DNA of 64,000 nucleotides from Rhynchonema sp. JSB1_4 (Eukaryota; Nematoda; Chromadorea; Monhysterida; Xyalidae). The stretch covers positions 143,449 through 207,448 of the forward strand of contig JASAMV010001721.1 of assembly GCA_030248065.1 (NCBI GenBank), in the 5' to 3' direction. The translations under genes were made by a program, and so were the position numbers. The notes under the pieces are model-generated. The model had not been told where the DNA came from, ran no database searches, and saw only the letters and a program-made list of their open reading frames with translations. Below, in pieces: positions 10,462 to 31,685 of the stretch (the stretch's first letter is position 1; every line of letters starts with the position of its first letter).

Positions 10462-13400
10462 ATGATGAGCGACTACTACCACCATCCATATAACGTGGCG
10501 ACACGTGCCCAATACAACCGGCATTGTTACAATGGCAAACTGCAGATCGTTGAGCTAAATGCTGCTGCAACCATGTCGATGGAAAGTCTCAGGTTCGCGT
10601 AGCTCTAAGCCTACCTTCATTGTAGGTACACATACATGCATAGGTTGCAAGGTAATCAACGCAAAAATCGAATTACTGCATAATTCACATTGTGAAGGGA
10701 CTACTTTGTGCGATTTCAACAAACCTGTTCCTATCCCCGCACACACACAAACCACCAGACTGATTGAATCCCAGGTCCCATCGTACCCTCACACTTCCGC
10801 CACGTCCGAATACATTCGGCACTGAAACATCACTGAATCGTGCAGCATCAACTACCGTAGCCCGACAGCCAGCAACCCACACGATGGGTGCGCGACGCAG
10901 ATTGTTGCAACGCAGACACGGACAGACCATATACGCATTTGTGGATGTGGGTTTGAGGGTGTTGATGTCGTATTTATGTACGTGTCTCCGCTGTTTCTTT
11001 TCTTTCTTCCATCATCACCATCTATAATTTTTCCGGCAGCTTTTTTCATTGTTGCCCAATATCAATCTTGTTGTGTGTCTGTCAGGCGCATTGCGTCCAA
11101 CAACCCAGGGAACATTCTGAACCATTCTCTACTTACTACCGATTGTGTTGTATAGAGTTGTCAAAGAAAGAGATCACCCGTCCGAGGTCCAACTTTCGCA
11201 TGGTGTAAGCGTGCTGTGCGGTGCGTATCTTCAGGATAAAATGTTCACCAGCTTCATTATGATGTTCTGTAGATTCAGCGAGCTACCGACTTTGCGCGGA
11301 GCTGATGTTTCAAACAATACATAAAGCAACAACGCTCAGTACTAAGATATGGTATGCACTGGGCACTTACTTGATGCATGCTCGCGCTGAATGAATCATT
11401 GGTGTATTGCAACGGTGATCCTCTTCTGGACTACCCTGTATACTACTGCACCGTATAGTTTTTTCAGCCAAATTCTACCCGCGGACCGTCACAGACTGCT
11501 TTTGTTATGCGCACACCATCGGGAAAATCATATTCTGGCCTGCTGCATATTCCACTTCCAACCCTTGGGATCCGTGTAGAATATCCTGCATCACTCCATG
11601 CTGCCAGAACACAACATTTCTGGAACACAACTGTTTGCGACTGCGGTGTACACAATACTGAACAGTAGTTACCGTGTAATGACCATAATTATTGTCAATA
11701 AGCGGCCACACACACACAGCCCTTTTTCAAGTGGTCATCAAAATCATACGACTGTAATCTCGAAACCGCAAGTGCTCAGCTCGCAGCCTGTTCATGCCAC
11801 ATCAATGTGACTGGGCGCCTGTGTTTGCAACAACATCCAGCCAGACACAAACACCAAGCCAAATATGATTAACCTTGACTGCCACTAACTTTAACTACTA
11901 ATGCATGCACTAGTTTCGTTCGACCATACCTGATGCTTGCGCTTAAAAAATTTAGCACCCGGACCACGGCTTCATTTAATTTGAATTGCAACCCTCATGA
12001 ATCCCTGAAATCACTGTCTTATGTGCAGCAGTTTCCCAATTTCTGTCAGTCTTTTAACCCTCGTGTACTTGACGCTCGTTCTGTCATCAGTAGATCCACC
12101 TTGTTATCGGTTGGATAAGGTCAGTTTGGTCTATCAACAGGTCAGGCGCTGACCACGCACAGTTATATGATGCCCATAACGACGACATGCAAATACATTC
12201 ATAAGAGGTGATTGTCATGTGCTTCTTTTTGCATCGTCTTCATTACCTGTGCGCCTGCGGCGTGTACAGTCTACCTTCTTTGCAATGACATGATTGGGAT
12301 CTGGCATTTTCGTTCACTATATGCTATGAGAGATCAACAGATGATTACTGATCAAAATGCCGTTGACGTGGAGGATTCAGCAGAGGTTCACCACAGAGAG
12401 GCTAGACTGTATATTCGCTGTCTACCCGCAGGTGCATGCCAGCTCTACCCAATAGTGAATGCGAAAGTAAAGTGTACATGTGCACTTGCCTGCATGCAGC
12501 AACTGGAAAGAGTTGTAGAGTTCAGCGCCCTTGGATATTCTTAGCGCGCGCATGATGACAAAACGTTTCTATCTGCACGCTTAATGTGCATAGCAACACT
12601 TGAGACAATAATTGTCACCACCATGTGATCAATATCCAACAATCTTGATTATTCTGTCTCATGTTTCACGGATTAAGCAAGACCTGTTGATTGCCTGGTG
12701 TATCCGCCCAGTGCATACTGTGGCATGCGTTTATTCACAGATGCTCTACGCACACATTGTCGATTCAATAACTTATAGTTGTCCATATCATTTTGAGAAT
12801 ACGTGTGTTTATTTGAGTGGGCCGCGCATTACAGTGCAGCAGCTGTATTGCGCTAATCATCCCAAAGTCGAAAAGTAGTCCAACGGCGCACAAAAAAACC
12901 CACCGTCAACTTCCAAGGTTGTCCGTGTACCCGTTATAGTTCGCAATTGAAAATCGAAATCAGTGGGTCGCGCTTATAAATATCTCAACTTCGGTTGCGA
13001 CTATCGACTGTCAATAATCTGATACACTTGCGCCTTACACGCAACACGACACGGGCGGCCTGGGAAAAATTATGCCGATTTTTACTGAGCAGTTTGAAGA
13101 TCAGTCTTATTGCGTAAGTTTGTTCGTGAGCTACATACATACTTGTATTGAATATCATTCTGTACAGCATGTGACTTCTGCGATGAAAATAATCAAGGCC
13201 ACGTTTTAAAAATAATCTACGCTTCGGATATACTTTTGTTTGTTTATGATAGTTTTGTAAAACAAGCTCCAATGAACCTGTTCTACATTTCAGCTTTTCC
13301 TTTTGAGTTTCCGTCATTGAAAGTACAGATATTCGTTTCCACACACGGCGTTTAGTTGGATTCCTCATTGTCTTGTTTTGCCATAAACTGGTTATTGCAG

Positions 13401-16400
13401 CAGCTGTTTTGTTCGTTCCCATCCTGGTTTCAATGCGTTGTCCTGTAACAATAACAGCGTAGCGTTGTCAATGTTTCATTGTTCTCGATCACTTGTGCAT
13501 GGTCCTCCTGGAACTGCAGTTCAGAAGACCGGTTATGTTTTGTTAGGAGTAATCCCTGGACCATGAAATTTACATCACTCATTTTGAACATAAAATGCTG
13601 GTAAGCCGGAAATGACCACGTTTCCATTAAATCGTAATTGTATGATTCTGTCCCTAAGCTTCATTGGTCAGGAATGCAATAGTTTCAAAACATCTGTATA
13701 TTTAAGCACGATTTTTAATGTTTCAAAATATAAAAACAAGCAAACAACAAGATAAATGTTTGCAGAGCGATTCAGCGAGTCGAACCGGTGGTTGGGTGCC
13801 AGTGCAAACGACCACACCCCGTCCCTGGCATCAAGTGAATACAGAAGTATCGGCCAGAATGTTCGCCTCGGCATCCGATACACCGCCGGTCGTGCCGAAA
13901 CGGTACAAATAAATTAATGTTGTTCTTTGTTTCATTTCGTTGCTTTTAATGACAAAAACGAAGAGGAATTTTTCTATTCTATAATTCATTCTGTTGGTTA
14001 ATGAAAAAAACCTTTTCCGTTTGTCGGCGTTGTTACAAATGTGAGATTCTGAAGCGTTACGCCCGACCAAGACAAAGAACATCAGGTGCATGCCCATATA
14101 TGTATGAGACGTCTTCACGTACATACATTTGATTGGAGAGAGTTTCATTCAAATCCAGCGCCCAGATGCTATGTAATGCTCAATAGTGACAAATTCTAGT
14201 TTATATTGTCAAGTATGTAAGTAGGTCGACATATCCATACTCACGTTAGGGCCATCTGTCAAAATGCACCTCACAAAGTGTGCGCATTTCTGAGAGAGTC
14301 AAGAACACAGCTCGTTGACGTCTGATTCACGACTTGTTTTGATTAATTTTTCTTTGTTCTTATACGCGTGCGTGTTGCATGGTGTAATCGACATAAAGTC
14401 CTGGTTTCTCTGGCAACGAATTCTTATTGAATTCGGCTGAGTTGCTTGAGTAAGGGCTTTGGACTGACCATTTTATTCATTTTATTTTATACCAAAGCTG
14501 GACGTGACGGATCACGTGTTTTTGAATTTGATTTTTTAGAGCATTTAGACTTGTACTTTTGATCAGCGTTGAGTTGTTTGATATGACTGCCTCCTGTAGC
14601 CTATTCGGAAAATCGCGAAATAGGCAGGGATGCGTTTAAAGAAGTCACGTGGTATTAAACAACGAAATCAGATTCAACCAGATGAGCAATGTGAAATCGC
14701 TTTTTGGCAGCAGAGTTGTATTAGCAGGGGGTGGGGTATATTATATGTATTGCGGGTCCAAGGAGAAGCACTTCGATATCTCAGCTACTGTATGTAGTAG
14801 AGCAATACCCCGGCTAGACAGAGGACCCAGGTTCGAGCCCCAGTTGAGGAAAGCAACTCTTTGTTCGCAAATACTTTTGGTATACGTTTCCGTTATTATC
14901 CGACCACATCCAGTCTGACACCAGCCATCGCAGTCAACAATTTAAAGTCAACAAAACACATTTCCCCAACTTCGATAACACATTTACAGAGACTACCGCG
15001 ACCGTCAGATCGCAGTCGACACGGCAACAGCAGCAGGCGTACATCAAGGACCGCCCAAACAACACCAACAACGTCAAGCATCAGAATCACCCTACGAAAC
15101 GAGCGGAGTAGCAGGACCTGAACCAGTGATCACTGACAGCGACAGTCACCAACAGAACAACGATCAACAAGCGCTCGTGCTGTACGAAGGACCGCCACAG
15201 CCTCCACCGCTACCGCCATACATGCCGCAGAGGTTGGGGATGGGGTTTATGTTCTTGGGCTTGATGGTCCGTGGAGATTATTGGTCCGAATTCACCATGA
15301 TGTGGGTGCATAACAGCAGTGAATGTCGCCCGTTTCGTCCTGTTTTCACAGACGGGCGGTGCACCAGGTCATTGTCAGTGCGAATGCATCAACTATCATA
15401 ACAAATGCAGTTCGCCTACGCGATTAGCTAAGCGGATATAATTTCACTAATCGATCTCGTGAATTGTGGTGAGATAGTGAATTAGAACAAATTGGATTAA
15501 TCCATCGAATCCGTGTAGCTACACACCAGAATTGTGACTTGGAAACTGCGCAAAATTCTCGCCTCATCTTGAGTTTGCTTCTTTTCTGTGGTTGACAATC
15601 AGAGGGTGTCGTGCCACGTGGTACTGGTCCAATGTGTTCAGCACTCTGCAATTTACAGCCATCACTTAAAATGAAAAATATATGAAACAATTTCAAATTC
15701 CAGATATGGTGACGTGGGCAGCACCTTTTCGCCGTTCGGTATGATGATGATGGGTCCCGGTGGGCCGCCGCCCCCCTTCGGTCCCCCTCCACCTCCGATG
15801 TGTGGACCCCCACCCTTTGGCCAACCGGATCCCGGCATTCTCTGGACAGCACAAGGACCCATGTGTATGCCACCACCACACATGGGAATGCCACCGCCTG
15901 GCTTCGGACCGCCGCCTATGATGGATGGAGGTACGGCATTTATGTATTAGCGTTGTATTGGCACTGACGATGACCTGGTGCACCTGCCGTCTGTGAGGTG
16001 TCGAAGTGAACAACCGTGTGCTGAACAATAAGCACCGTTCAGGAGCTTCTTCAAGCGGTGTGATAGTGACATCTCCATCTGGTGCATTCGCACTGACGAT
16101 GTCCTGGTGCACCGCGGGCGCCTGTAAAAACAGGATAAGGCTGACAAACAGAGTGCACATTGTTGTTGACTTTATGCACGTTTTGATCATTAGTATCATC
16201 GTCTCACGTCGAGACAGCCACGGTTCAACTTCCACCAAACTTGACTATTTTTAGGCAAGAAGAAACACAAGAAGATGAAACGCAGCCGGAGCATGGAACA
16301 AATGATGATGCCCCCACCACCACCGGCCGCCTTCGGTATGCCCCCGCCCCATGGTGGTGGCGGCGATTGTATGGCCCTGGCGTTGCCTTCACAAATGCAA

Positions 16401-16643
16401 ATGGCGCCTCCGATGCCGCCAAAATTCGGACCCCCGATGGACCTTATCCCACAGCCATTGCCCATGAAACATCAGCCAGGCAGCGCTGTGGAGACGGAAT
16501 CGGCGTGCTATGTTGTGTGCTGCAAAGGACATACACAAGTGCTGTGGATTGTCGTTGGAATTTTGTTGGCCGGAGTGGTGCTTGGAGTGGTATTGGGACT
16601 CACGCTGGTGCAAGATAATGATGAACAAAGTTGGGATATTTGA
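10462..16643 (+). CDS. Proline/methionine-rich protein with a single C-terminal membrane helix, six exons
   Basis: Exons 10462-10592, 10775-10946, 13766-13902, 14990-15232, 15704-15930 and 16255-16643 are phase-compatible throughout and give 432 residues. The product starts MMSDYYHHPY, has a basic segment (ARRRLLQRRH) near residue 90 and a Ser/Thr/Pro region, then a long stretch dominated by GPPPPFGPP-, PPPHMGMPPP- and MAPPMPPKFG-type repeats, interrupted by the basic KKKHKKMKRSRS. It ends in VLWIVVGILLAGVVLGVVLG plus the acidic tail VQDNDEQSWDI. There is no N-terminal signal peptide, so a tail-anchored topology with a large cytosolic proline-rich region is likely; proline-rich tracts often bind SH3, WW or EVH1 domains. 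Cysteines CYVVCC just before the helix could be palmitoylated. I know no family match. An extra exon inside the 2.8 kb intron 10947-13765 is possible. Confidence 0.7.
12985..13422 (-). other. Uninterrupted 145-codon basic open frame, coding status doubtful
   Basis: This minus-strand frame lies inside intron 2 of the plus-strand proline-rich gene. Its product would be strongly basic (many Arg and Lys) with no signal peptide, membrane helix or recognised motif. A frame this long is unusual in AT-rich intronic DNA but not impossible by chance. No splice support was found. Confidence 0.15.
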
Positions 16644-17468
16644 ATTAATTCATTGATTTACTGTTGATTTTTGTTGTTGTTGCTTGTTTGCGCATCATTA
16701 CTGTCGTTGCATGAGACTTGTGTCTCATCGTTTTCTCCAAGATTCCACAGAATCGACGTTAAAATTGAACAGCCCACCTCATACTCATCCTATGAGGTTT
16801 GCGCCTGGGCCAAAGTTTAAGCCGAAACCCAAACAATTTTTTGAAAATGGTCAGATGCCAAGCTTGATTATCGCCTTGCTACGTTTCCGTGTCATTTTGT
16901 GCACCAACGCAGAAGTATGATTCGCCACTTATAAAAATTTTCCAGAATGTTTCGCTTCTCAACTGCGTGTGCAATTCAAAAAACTTCAGATTCGAGCGGC
17001 ATTACAACAATTTTGCTCCGAATATCCGTATTCAAATTGTCATGAGCATTTCCATCTATCTATCTTACATTCTTTTGTTTATATATAAATAGAATGTCAT
17101 TATGTCAATTGAACCGAGACAGAAGTGCCTAAAGTTTGTTGTGCGCTTGATGTATTCATGATATAAAGATTCATACCATCATTGTCCACCGCGTCTACTC
17201 ACCAATCCAAGACACCAGGGCATAACTTTTTCCAAGCACACACAAAAACAGTCCATCCACACCACACCATCACAACAACGATAACAAATAACAAGGTTGT
17301 GCAACAAAAAAGGCAGATCGACGCAGAAAGGTATTCCATAATAATAACCGATTTTTCGAAGATCACAAGCGAGAATGGGAAATGACGTGCTAACAGAAAA
17401 CAAACATCCAGGTTCGAAAAGTCACCATACGATAAATATCTCTCATTTTACCAGACAATTAGCTGTTT

Positions 17469-26692
<9,224 letters not shown>

Positions 26693-27066
26693 TTTGTGTG
26701 CCTTGCTTTGTTTGTTGTCCCTTTGAACGCGGCTTGTCGTGTGGGCGGAGATTGAGAACGTCGGCGAGAACAACGTTAATTTATGTTTTCCTATAATGGA
26801 GGATGAGAACCAGACATCTTGAACCTAGCACAAGACAAACATATGCCGTATTAAGCATAATTGCCGCTGTTAAAGTTAGAAAACACCGAAAACAAGCCAT
26901 TTTAGGAGCATTATTAACAATGATTTTTTTTCGTTGGGGGGGGCCAAATGAAACCCCCAATAATTGACCCCCCCATAAATAGAACCCCCCAAAATGACCC
27001 CAGTAAAAAAATAGACCCCCCCGGGTTCTATTTCCGACAATACGGTAAAGCTTCGGCACTCCTTAA

Positions 27067-27626
27067 AGGGGGCCTGCCGCTATTGTTTTTTGGGGTTTGG
27101 ACCTCGGTTTTTTTAATATTAATCGTTAGTTGGCACTGAGATGAAGAACATTAACCTTCAAGAACTTCACCAAACTGACGTTTACCCACCGAAATCGATC
27201 AACCAACATGGCCGCACGGGAACAAATTATCCCAATATTGATGCACTATGTGTGCATGGAAATCAGGATTTCCAAAGCAAAATTCAAATCACAGAGGTGT
27301 GGTATAGGCGGCGCGTTACGGTAGGTTGACAAAACATTTGTTATTTACAAAAGAGCTAATGTTTTATCGGGCTACCGTAACCCGCCGCCTAATCACGCCC
27401 CAGTGATTTTGAATTTCTCTTGTCATTCCTGATCATCATGTGCAAAAGTGCATCAATATCGGACAGTTTTGTTCCCGATAGACCATCCTAGCGGATCGAT
27501 TTCGGTGGGTAATCGCCATTTTGGTGAAGTTCGTCAAAAAAAATGTTCTTCATCTCGATGCCAACAAACGATGTAAGTGAAAAAACCGAGGTCGAAAACC
27601 AAAAAAACAATAGCGGCGGGGCCGCT
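27067..27626. mobile_element. 560-bp inverted-repeat element inserted at TTAA
   Basis: TTAA occurs directly on both sides (27063-27066 and 27627-27630). Termini AGGGGGCCTGCCGCTATTG and AGCGGCCCCGCCGCTATTG (complement of the right end) match at 16 of 19 positions. The inverted halves extend about 250 bp inward. A TTAA duplication points to piggyBac-type transposition. The undisturbed right arm of the host element near 29240 shows the empty site. Confidence 0.75.
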
Positions 27627-28400
27627 TTAAATATACGGGACCTGGTAGAAAAATGGCCAAAACCAATGGAAATGCCGTAAAAACTACTCCAGGGGTTTTC
27701 AGGGCCGCTGAAAACGATTTTGGCATCCATTACAAGCCTAAGGTTAAGCCTAAGAGCCTAAAACACCTAACATGCCTAAAACACCGCAAGGCCGCCAAGC
27801 AGCCTGGTGTGCCGCAGCTGATGCGTGCGTGGCTGAGCACAGAGCTCACACCTAGCGCGTGTGTTTCATACTGAAACAAGGACGCGCTGGCGGATTCACA
27901 ATGTGTTTGCAGATTGCAGTGCAGTGTGCTAAAACGTTACAGCCTACGCCGTGTAAAACATGTGCTTGATTTGGCAAGAAGCTCTTGCGCCCCACCCCAA
28001 CTCGGAATGTCGCCGGTTGAGCATTGCAGTTATTTTGTTGTAATTCAAAGGTTTTTCTGATTTATATCATGGTTGCTTTGGGGTGGCCCTGAAAAGGGCC
28101 GTTGGGTTAGGGTAAGTGGTCCGAAGACCAGGGTTTTCAAATTCAAATTTTATCTGTAAGCTCACGCAAAGACCTTCAGGAGATCCGGCAAACACCTAAA
28201 AAAGAGACATATCAGTAAATAGCACACAAAATTATAATCATCAATGATCAAACGACAAAACGCACCGGAGAGACCCAAAAACAGCAAACAACACAGCAAC
28301 GGCAGGCGATAAATCAGCAACCGATGGCGAACACGAGATGATAACAGATGTCAACAAAATTGATGACGATCTGAAAGCAGCAACCCAGTGACTGAGGAGA

Positions 28401-29081
28401 TCAGTCAACGACGGCTGAAAATTTTGAGATAATGTGGCAAGAAACTACGTCTCGACCACGTGAGTTTAGTTTAGTTTTAAAGGCCGCAATTGAGGCAGCA
28501 GAGACGACGCCCTCTGGTAGCCTGTTCCAGAGGTCCACGACACGATAGGCCCAGTATCCGGACAAGTCCGCACCCGCGCCATGGACTCGACACAAACTGA
28601 GGGAGTGCCCTCGGGTTGGGCGGCCGGTGTCACGAGATGGAAAGAAGGATTCCTTGGTTACCCCAGTGGGAGTATTAACTAATTGGGTGGCGCCAGAAGT
28701 CTGGATAGTGTCCAAAAATAATTTTTCACCTTGGGAGGGTGCAGAAAGGAAGGGCCAGTTGATGTTTGGGAAATTTAGGTCGCCGAAAAGGATGCTGTGA
28801 TCGCCCAGTTCAAAGATTTTCTCAAAGTGTGCAAGAAAATCTTTGAAAAGAGCGGAGTTTGAGGCCAGGTGATTTGGGGGGGCGATAAGTTTCAGTGAGG
28901 AGGATTAAATTTTGGGTGGGCAGGGAAATTTGAACAGAGAGAGTTTCGAATGTTTCATTGGTTTTTGACAGGGGTGGAAGGGCCTTTGATTTAAAAATTT
29001 TGGGCACCAGGATCGCGACACCACCACCTTTTTTATCAACCCGGTCTAAGTTTCGTTTCAAGCCAGTCAGTTCTTCACGGT
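28401..29081 (-). pseudogene. Non-LTR retrotransposon remnant: endonuclease piece joined to the end of the reverse transcriptase
   Basis: Read on the minus strand, the 5' part has GGGVAILVPKIFKS and NLILLTETYRPP, typical of the AP-type endonuclease of CR1/RTE-like LINEs. After a frameshift near 28870 comes FGDLNFPNINW, the catalytic GDxN region. The same frame then passes directly into TRGHSLSLCRV and YRVVDLWNRLPEGVV, followed by AAFKTKLN, which in these elements is the extreme C-terminus of the reverse transcriptase. The whole polymerase core (FADD-type motifs) is missing, so this is an internally deleted dead copy. Confidence 0.75.
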
Positions 29082-29271
29082 CTTGCGGTGTTTTAGGCAT
29101 GTTAGGTGTTTTAGGCACTTAGGCTTAAACTTAGGCCTGTAATGGATGCCAAAATCGTTTTCAGCGACCCTGAAAACCCCTGGAGGAGTTTTTACGGCAT
29201 TTCCATTGGTTTTGGCAATTTTTCTACCAGGTCCCGTATATTTAAGGAGTGCCAAAGCTTTCACTTCTCTT

Positions 29272-29559
29272 CAGAGGTGGGAATCGGGTCGGGCCGAGGT
29301 TTCCGGCCCGAACGGTCGGGCCGGGGTGGCCGGCCCGAAAAGGCCCGACATCATCGAATTTCAATAAAAAATCGTGATTTTTTAGGCTTAATTAGCCAAA
29401 ATTTCTCGCCATTATGCAAATTAGTACCGTTGCTTCAAACTATCATCAGAAAAAGTCGGGCCGAAAAAATCGGGCCGGGCCGGGCCGACTTTTTCCCAAG
29501 TCGGGCCGGGCCGGGACGACCCCCGGACCTCGTCCGGCCCGATTCCCACCTCTGCTCTG
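29272..29559. mobile_element. hAT-like GC-rich MITE with 8-bp target duplication
   Basis: Left end CAGAGGTGGGAATCGGG; the right end has the complement CCCGATTCCCACCTCTG followed by CTCTG. The octamer CTTCTCTT flanks both sides (29264-29271 and 29560-29567). The interior is full of CGGGCCGGGCC-type runs. A related GC-rich fragment lies at about 32350-32402 in the LENG1 intron. Confidence 0.7.
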
Positions 29560-29717
29560 CTTCTCTTCTCCGAAAAGCTCTTTCCAAGGGAAACACAAAA
29601 TGCGGGCATTGCAAAATGCGGTCATCCCCACAATAATACCCACCATAGTCCAACTTAAAAGCGTGGACTATTCTAAGGTGCACAAACTGCATTAATGCGT
29701 GAAAGAAACATACTAAA

Positions 29718-30010
29718 GGCAGTCTACGGGAGGTTGTCACTCAGCCCCCGAATACCGTAACCCACCGTAATATTGATCTGCAAGGATCGTGTCTTGACCA
29801 TTTTGTTTTTTATCTATGTTTTGCGTGTTAGCGCTAACACCAACCAACAATTCCAAGTTTTGGTGATCGACGCGCACGATGACAATTTCCAGCTTGCTGC
29901 CGCTAATACACGTGTCGATAAGCAGCGATCAGCATGGGTCTCGCAACGATCTCGTGTGCGGTGGGTTACGGTATTCGGGGGCTGAGTGACAACCTCCCGT
30001 AGACTGCCTT
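29718..30010. mobile_element. TA-flanked MITE, copy 1
   Basis: Ends AAGGCAGTCTACGGGAGG and its complement, flanked by TA on each side. The inverted repeats are about 50 bp and include CCCCGAATACCGTAACCC. The TA duplication fits the Tc1/mariner group. It shares most of its sequence with 30636-30930. Confidence 0.75.
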
Positions 30011-30635
30011 TATGTATATTCAGCAAGCCAAGCTTCTGACAAACTTTCAAGCAGCCTCAGTGAGAAACATGAAATCACACAACCCAACCACCAACCAATG
30101 TGGACATTCTAGTTCCCCAAGTGTGCTCGTGGGAACAGTGGTCGTTAATCAAAACGATGATGGCGGATCAGGGCCGAGTGCTGTGCTGAGTCTTGTTGTA
30201 CTTTCATTGGATAGGTTAGTATTAGCACTTCTATCAAACAAAATGAAATCTGGACAATCTAGCGCACATCAGTACCTCTCCAGCCCACTAGATCTAATGT
30301 GTCTTGAGATCGAGGAACGGGGCACGGTTCGGTTGGTATGAAGACCCAACCGTCCTGTCCATCTGACCGTTCGCGAAAGTTTGGCCTGCTGCAATTTTTG
30401 GCCGATTTCGGTGATTGGATTGTTTTGAGCCTTGGATCAATCAGTTAACACGCCCTAAGGTTAGAAATGCCCTGGGCACGGTGCATGCACACGCTAGAGA
30501 AATCCCAAAAAGATACATTTTTGGTTGGGCCGTCGATCGGACGCTGCACATTTTTCCGCGGTTTCGGCGATTGGCGTACTAAGTTGCGGACAGATCGGTT
30601 AACACTGTCTAAGGTTTAAAAATACGCAACAAGTA
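30011..30635. other. Spacer between the two TA-flanked MITEs
   Basis: No gene or repeat was recognised in this stretch. Confidence 0.3.
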
Positions 30636-30930
30636 AAGGCAGTCTACATGGGGTTGTCACTCAGCCCCCGAATACCGTAACCCACCGTAATTTTGATCTG
30701 CAAGGATCGTGGCGAGACCGTTTTGATTTTTATATATGTTTTGCGTGTTAGCGCCAACACCAACCAACAATTCCAAGTTTTGGTGATCGACGCGCATGAT
30801 GACAATTTCCCTCTTGCTGCCGCTAATACACGTGTCGGTAAGCAGCGATCAGCATGGGTCTCGCAACGATCTCGCTTGCGGTGGGTTACGGTATTCGGGG
30901 GCTGAGTGACAACCTCCCGTAGACTGCCTT
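30636..30930. mobile_element. TA-flanked MITE, copy 2
   Basis: Same ends and same orientation as 29718-30010, again between TA dinucleotides. Differences are scattered substitutions. Both copies keep a 70-codon frame open, but the frame has no recognisable domain. Confidence 0.75.
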
Positions 30931-31685
30931 TAACTTTGACACATACCTCTCTTCATAAGGTTGAAAACTGAGCTTCCTTTTCAACGATTTGTAAAAGTCA
31001 TCAGGGCACCGAGCTCTTCCTCCACCCGACCATTCGCGTTCACCAGTGCCCAACCTCTGGCCTCAGATTTATTAGCGCGTGCCAAACCATCAATCAAGTC
31101 TATTTCCATCCAACCAACGTGAGATGACTGAATGTGTTCCGGGTGGAGGGGTGCGTCTCAGGTAGGGTTGGGTGAAATAAGTGCACAGTTCGTCCATAAT
31201 TTCAGAAAGGGGCTGCGACAGAAACTATTGTTTCAGTTCTTTCCACGATGTCTGAGGCACTGGACATGGGCAGAAGCGACTTCGTCGTAACTATGTTGTC
31301 CAAACTTTCTAAACCTTGCGAGCGGCGTAATCTCACTTGAACTGAACTTGAGACATAACGAAATCACCGATAACGGGAACGGGTTGAGGTAAATGCACCG
31401 CCATTGCAGCATTTCTAAGCCCCAGGCAGCATCCGATGATCATAACGGAAACAAAAACAGACCAGTCGTCGAAATCGCTAAAAAAATCAGCCCTAGCTAC
31501 CCTTGTACACCCAGGCCAGACCCAACTGCCCCGAAACCCGGGGGCACAGGGGAACGTATGGCACTAATTAGTGCCTTTTTTCAGGCGCAGATCACGATCT
31601 CAGCTTAGCTGCTGTGCTGCACAACGAAAATCTGCGAACACAAAGCGAACGCAGGTTCCACGTCCACCCACGTCGCTAATTCGCC

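Larger units (their letters stand above)
27045..29262. mobile_element. Composite transposon with about 160-bp inverted arms
   Basis: Left arm 27045-27066 plus 27627-27790; right arm 29082-29262. The arms are inverted copies sharing AAAGCTTNGGCACTCCTTAA, ATATACGGGACCTGGTAG, GGAAATGCCGTAAAAACT and CACCTAACATGCC. The left arm is split by the TTAA insertion 27067-27626. The interior carries a LINE-derived coding remnant on the minus strand. No transposase was recognised. Confidence 0.65.

Noticed and set aside
11505..11655. Minus-strand frame with VVFWQHGVMQD resembling the HG motif of acid lipases
   Set aside because: The match is confined to a few residues, there is no GxSxG motif or partner exon, and stops follow closely.
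11711..11806. Plus-strand exon candidate after ACACACACACAG in the large intron of the proline-rich gene
   Set aside because: The CA-repeat makes the acceptor unreliable, two frames are open, and the neighbouring exons already join in phase without it.
14745..14850. Possible tRNA or tRNA-derived SINE (AGGTTCGAGCCC near 14832 with CTCAGCTAC upstream)
   Set aside because: The T-arm stem does not pair and no cloverleaf can be drawn. At most a decayed SINE head, with no second copy seen.
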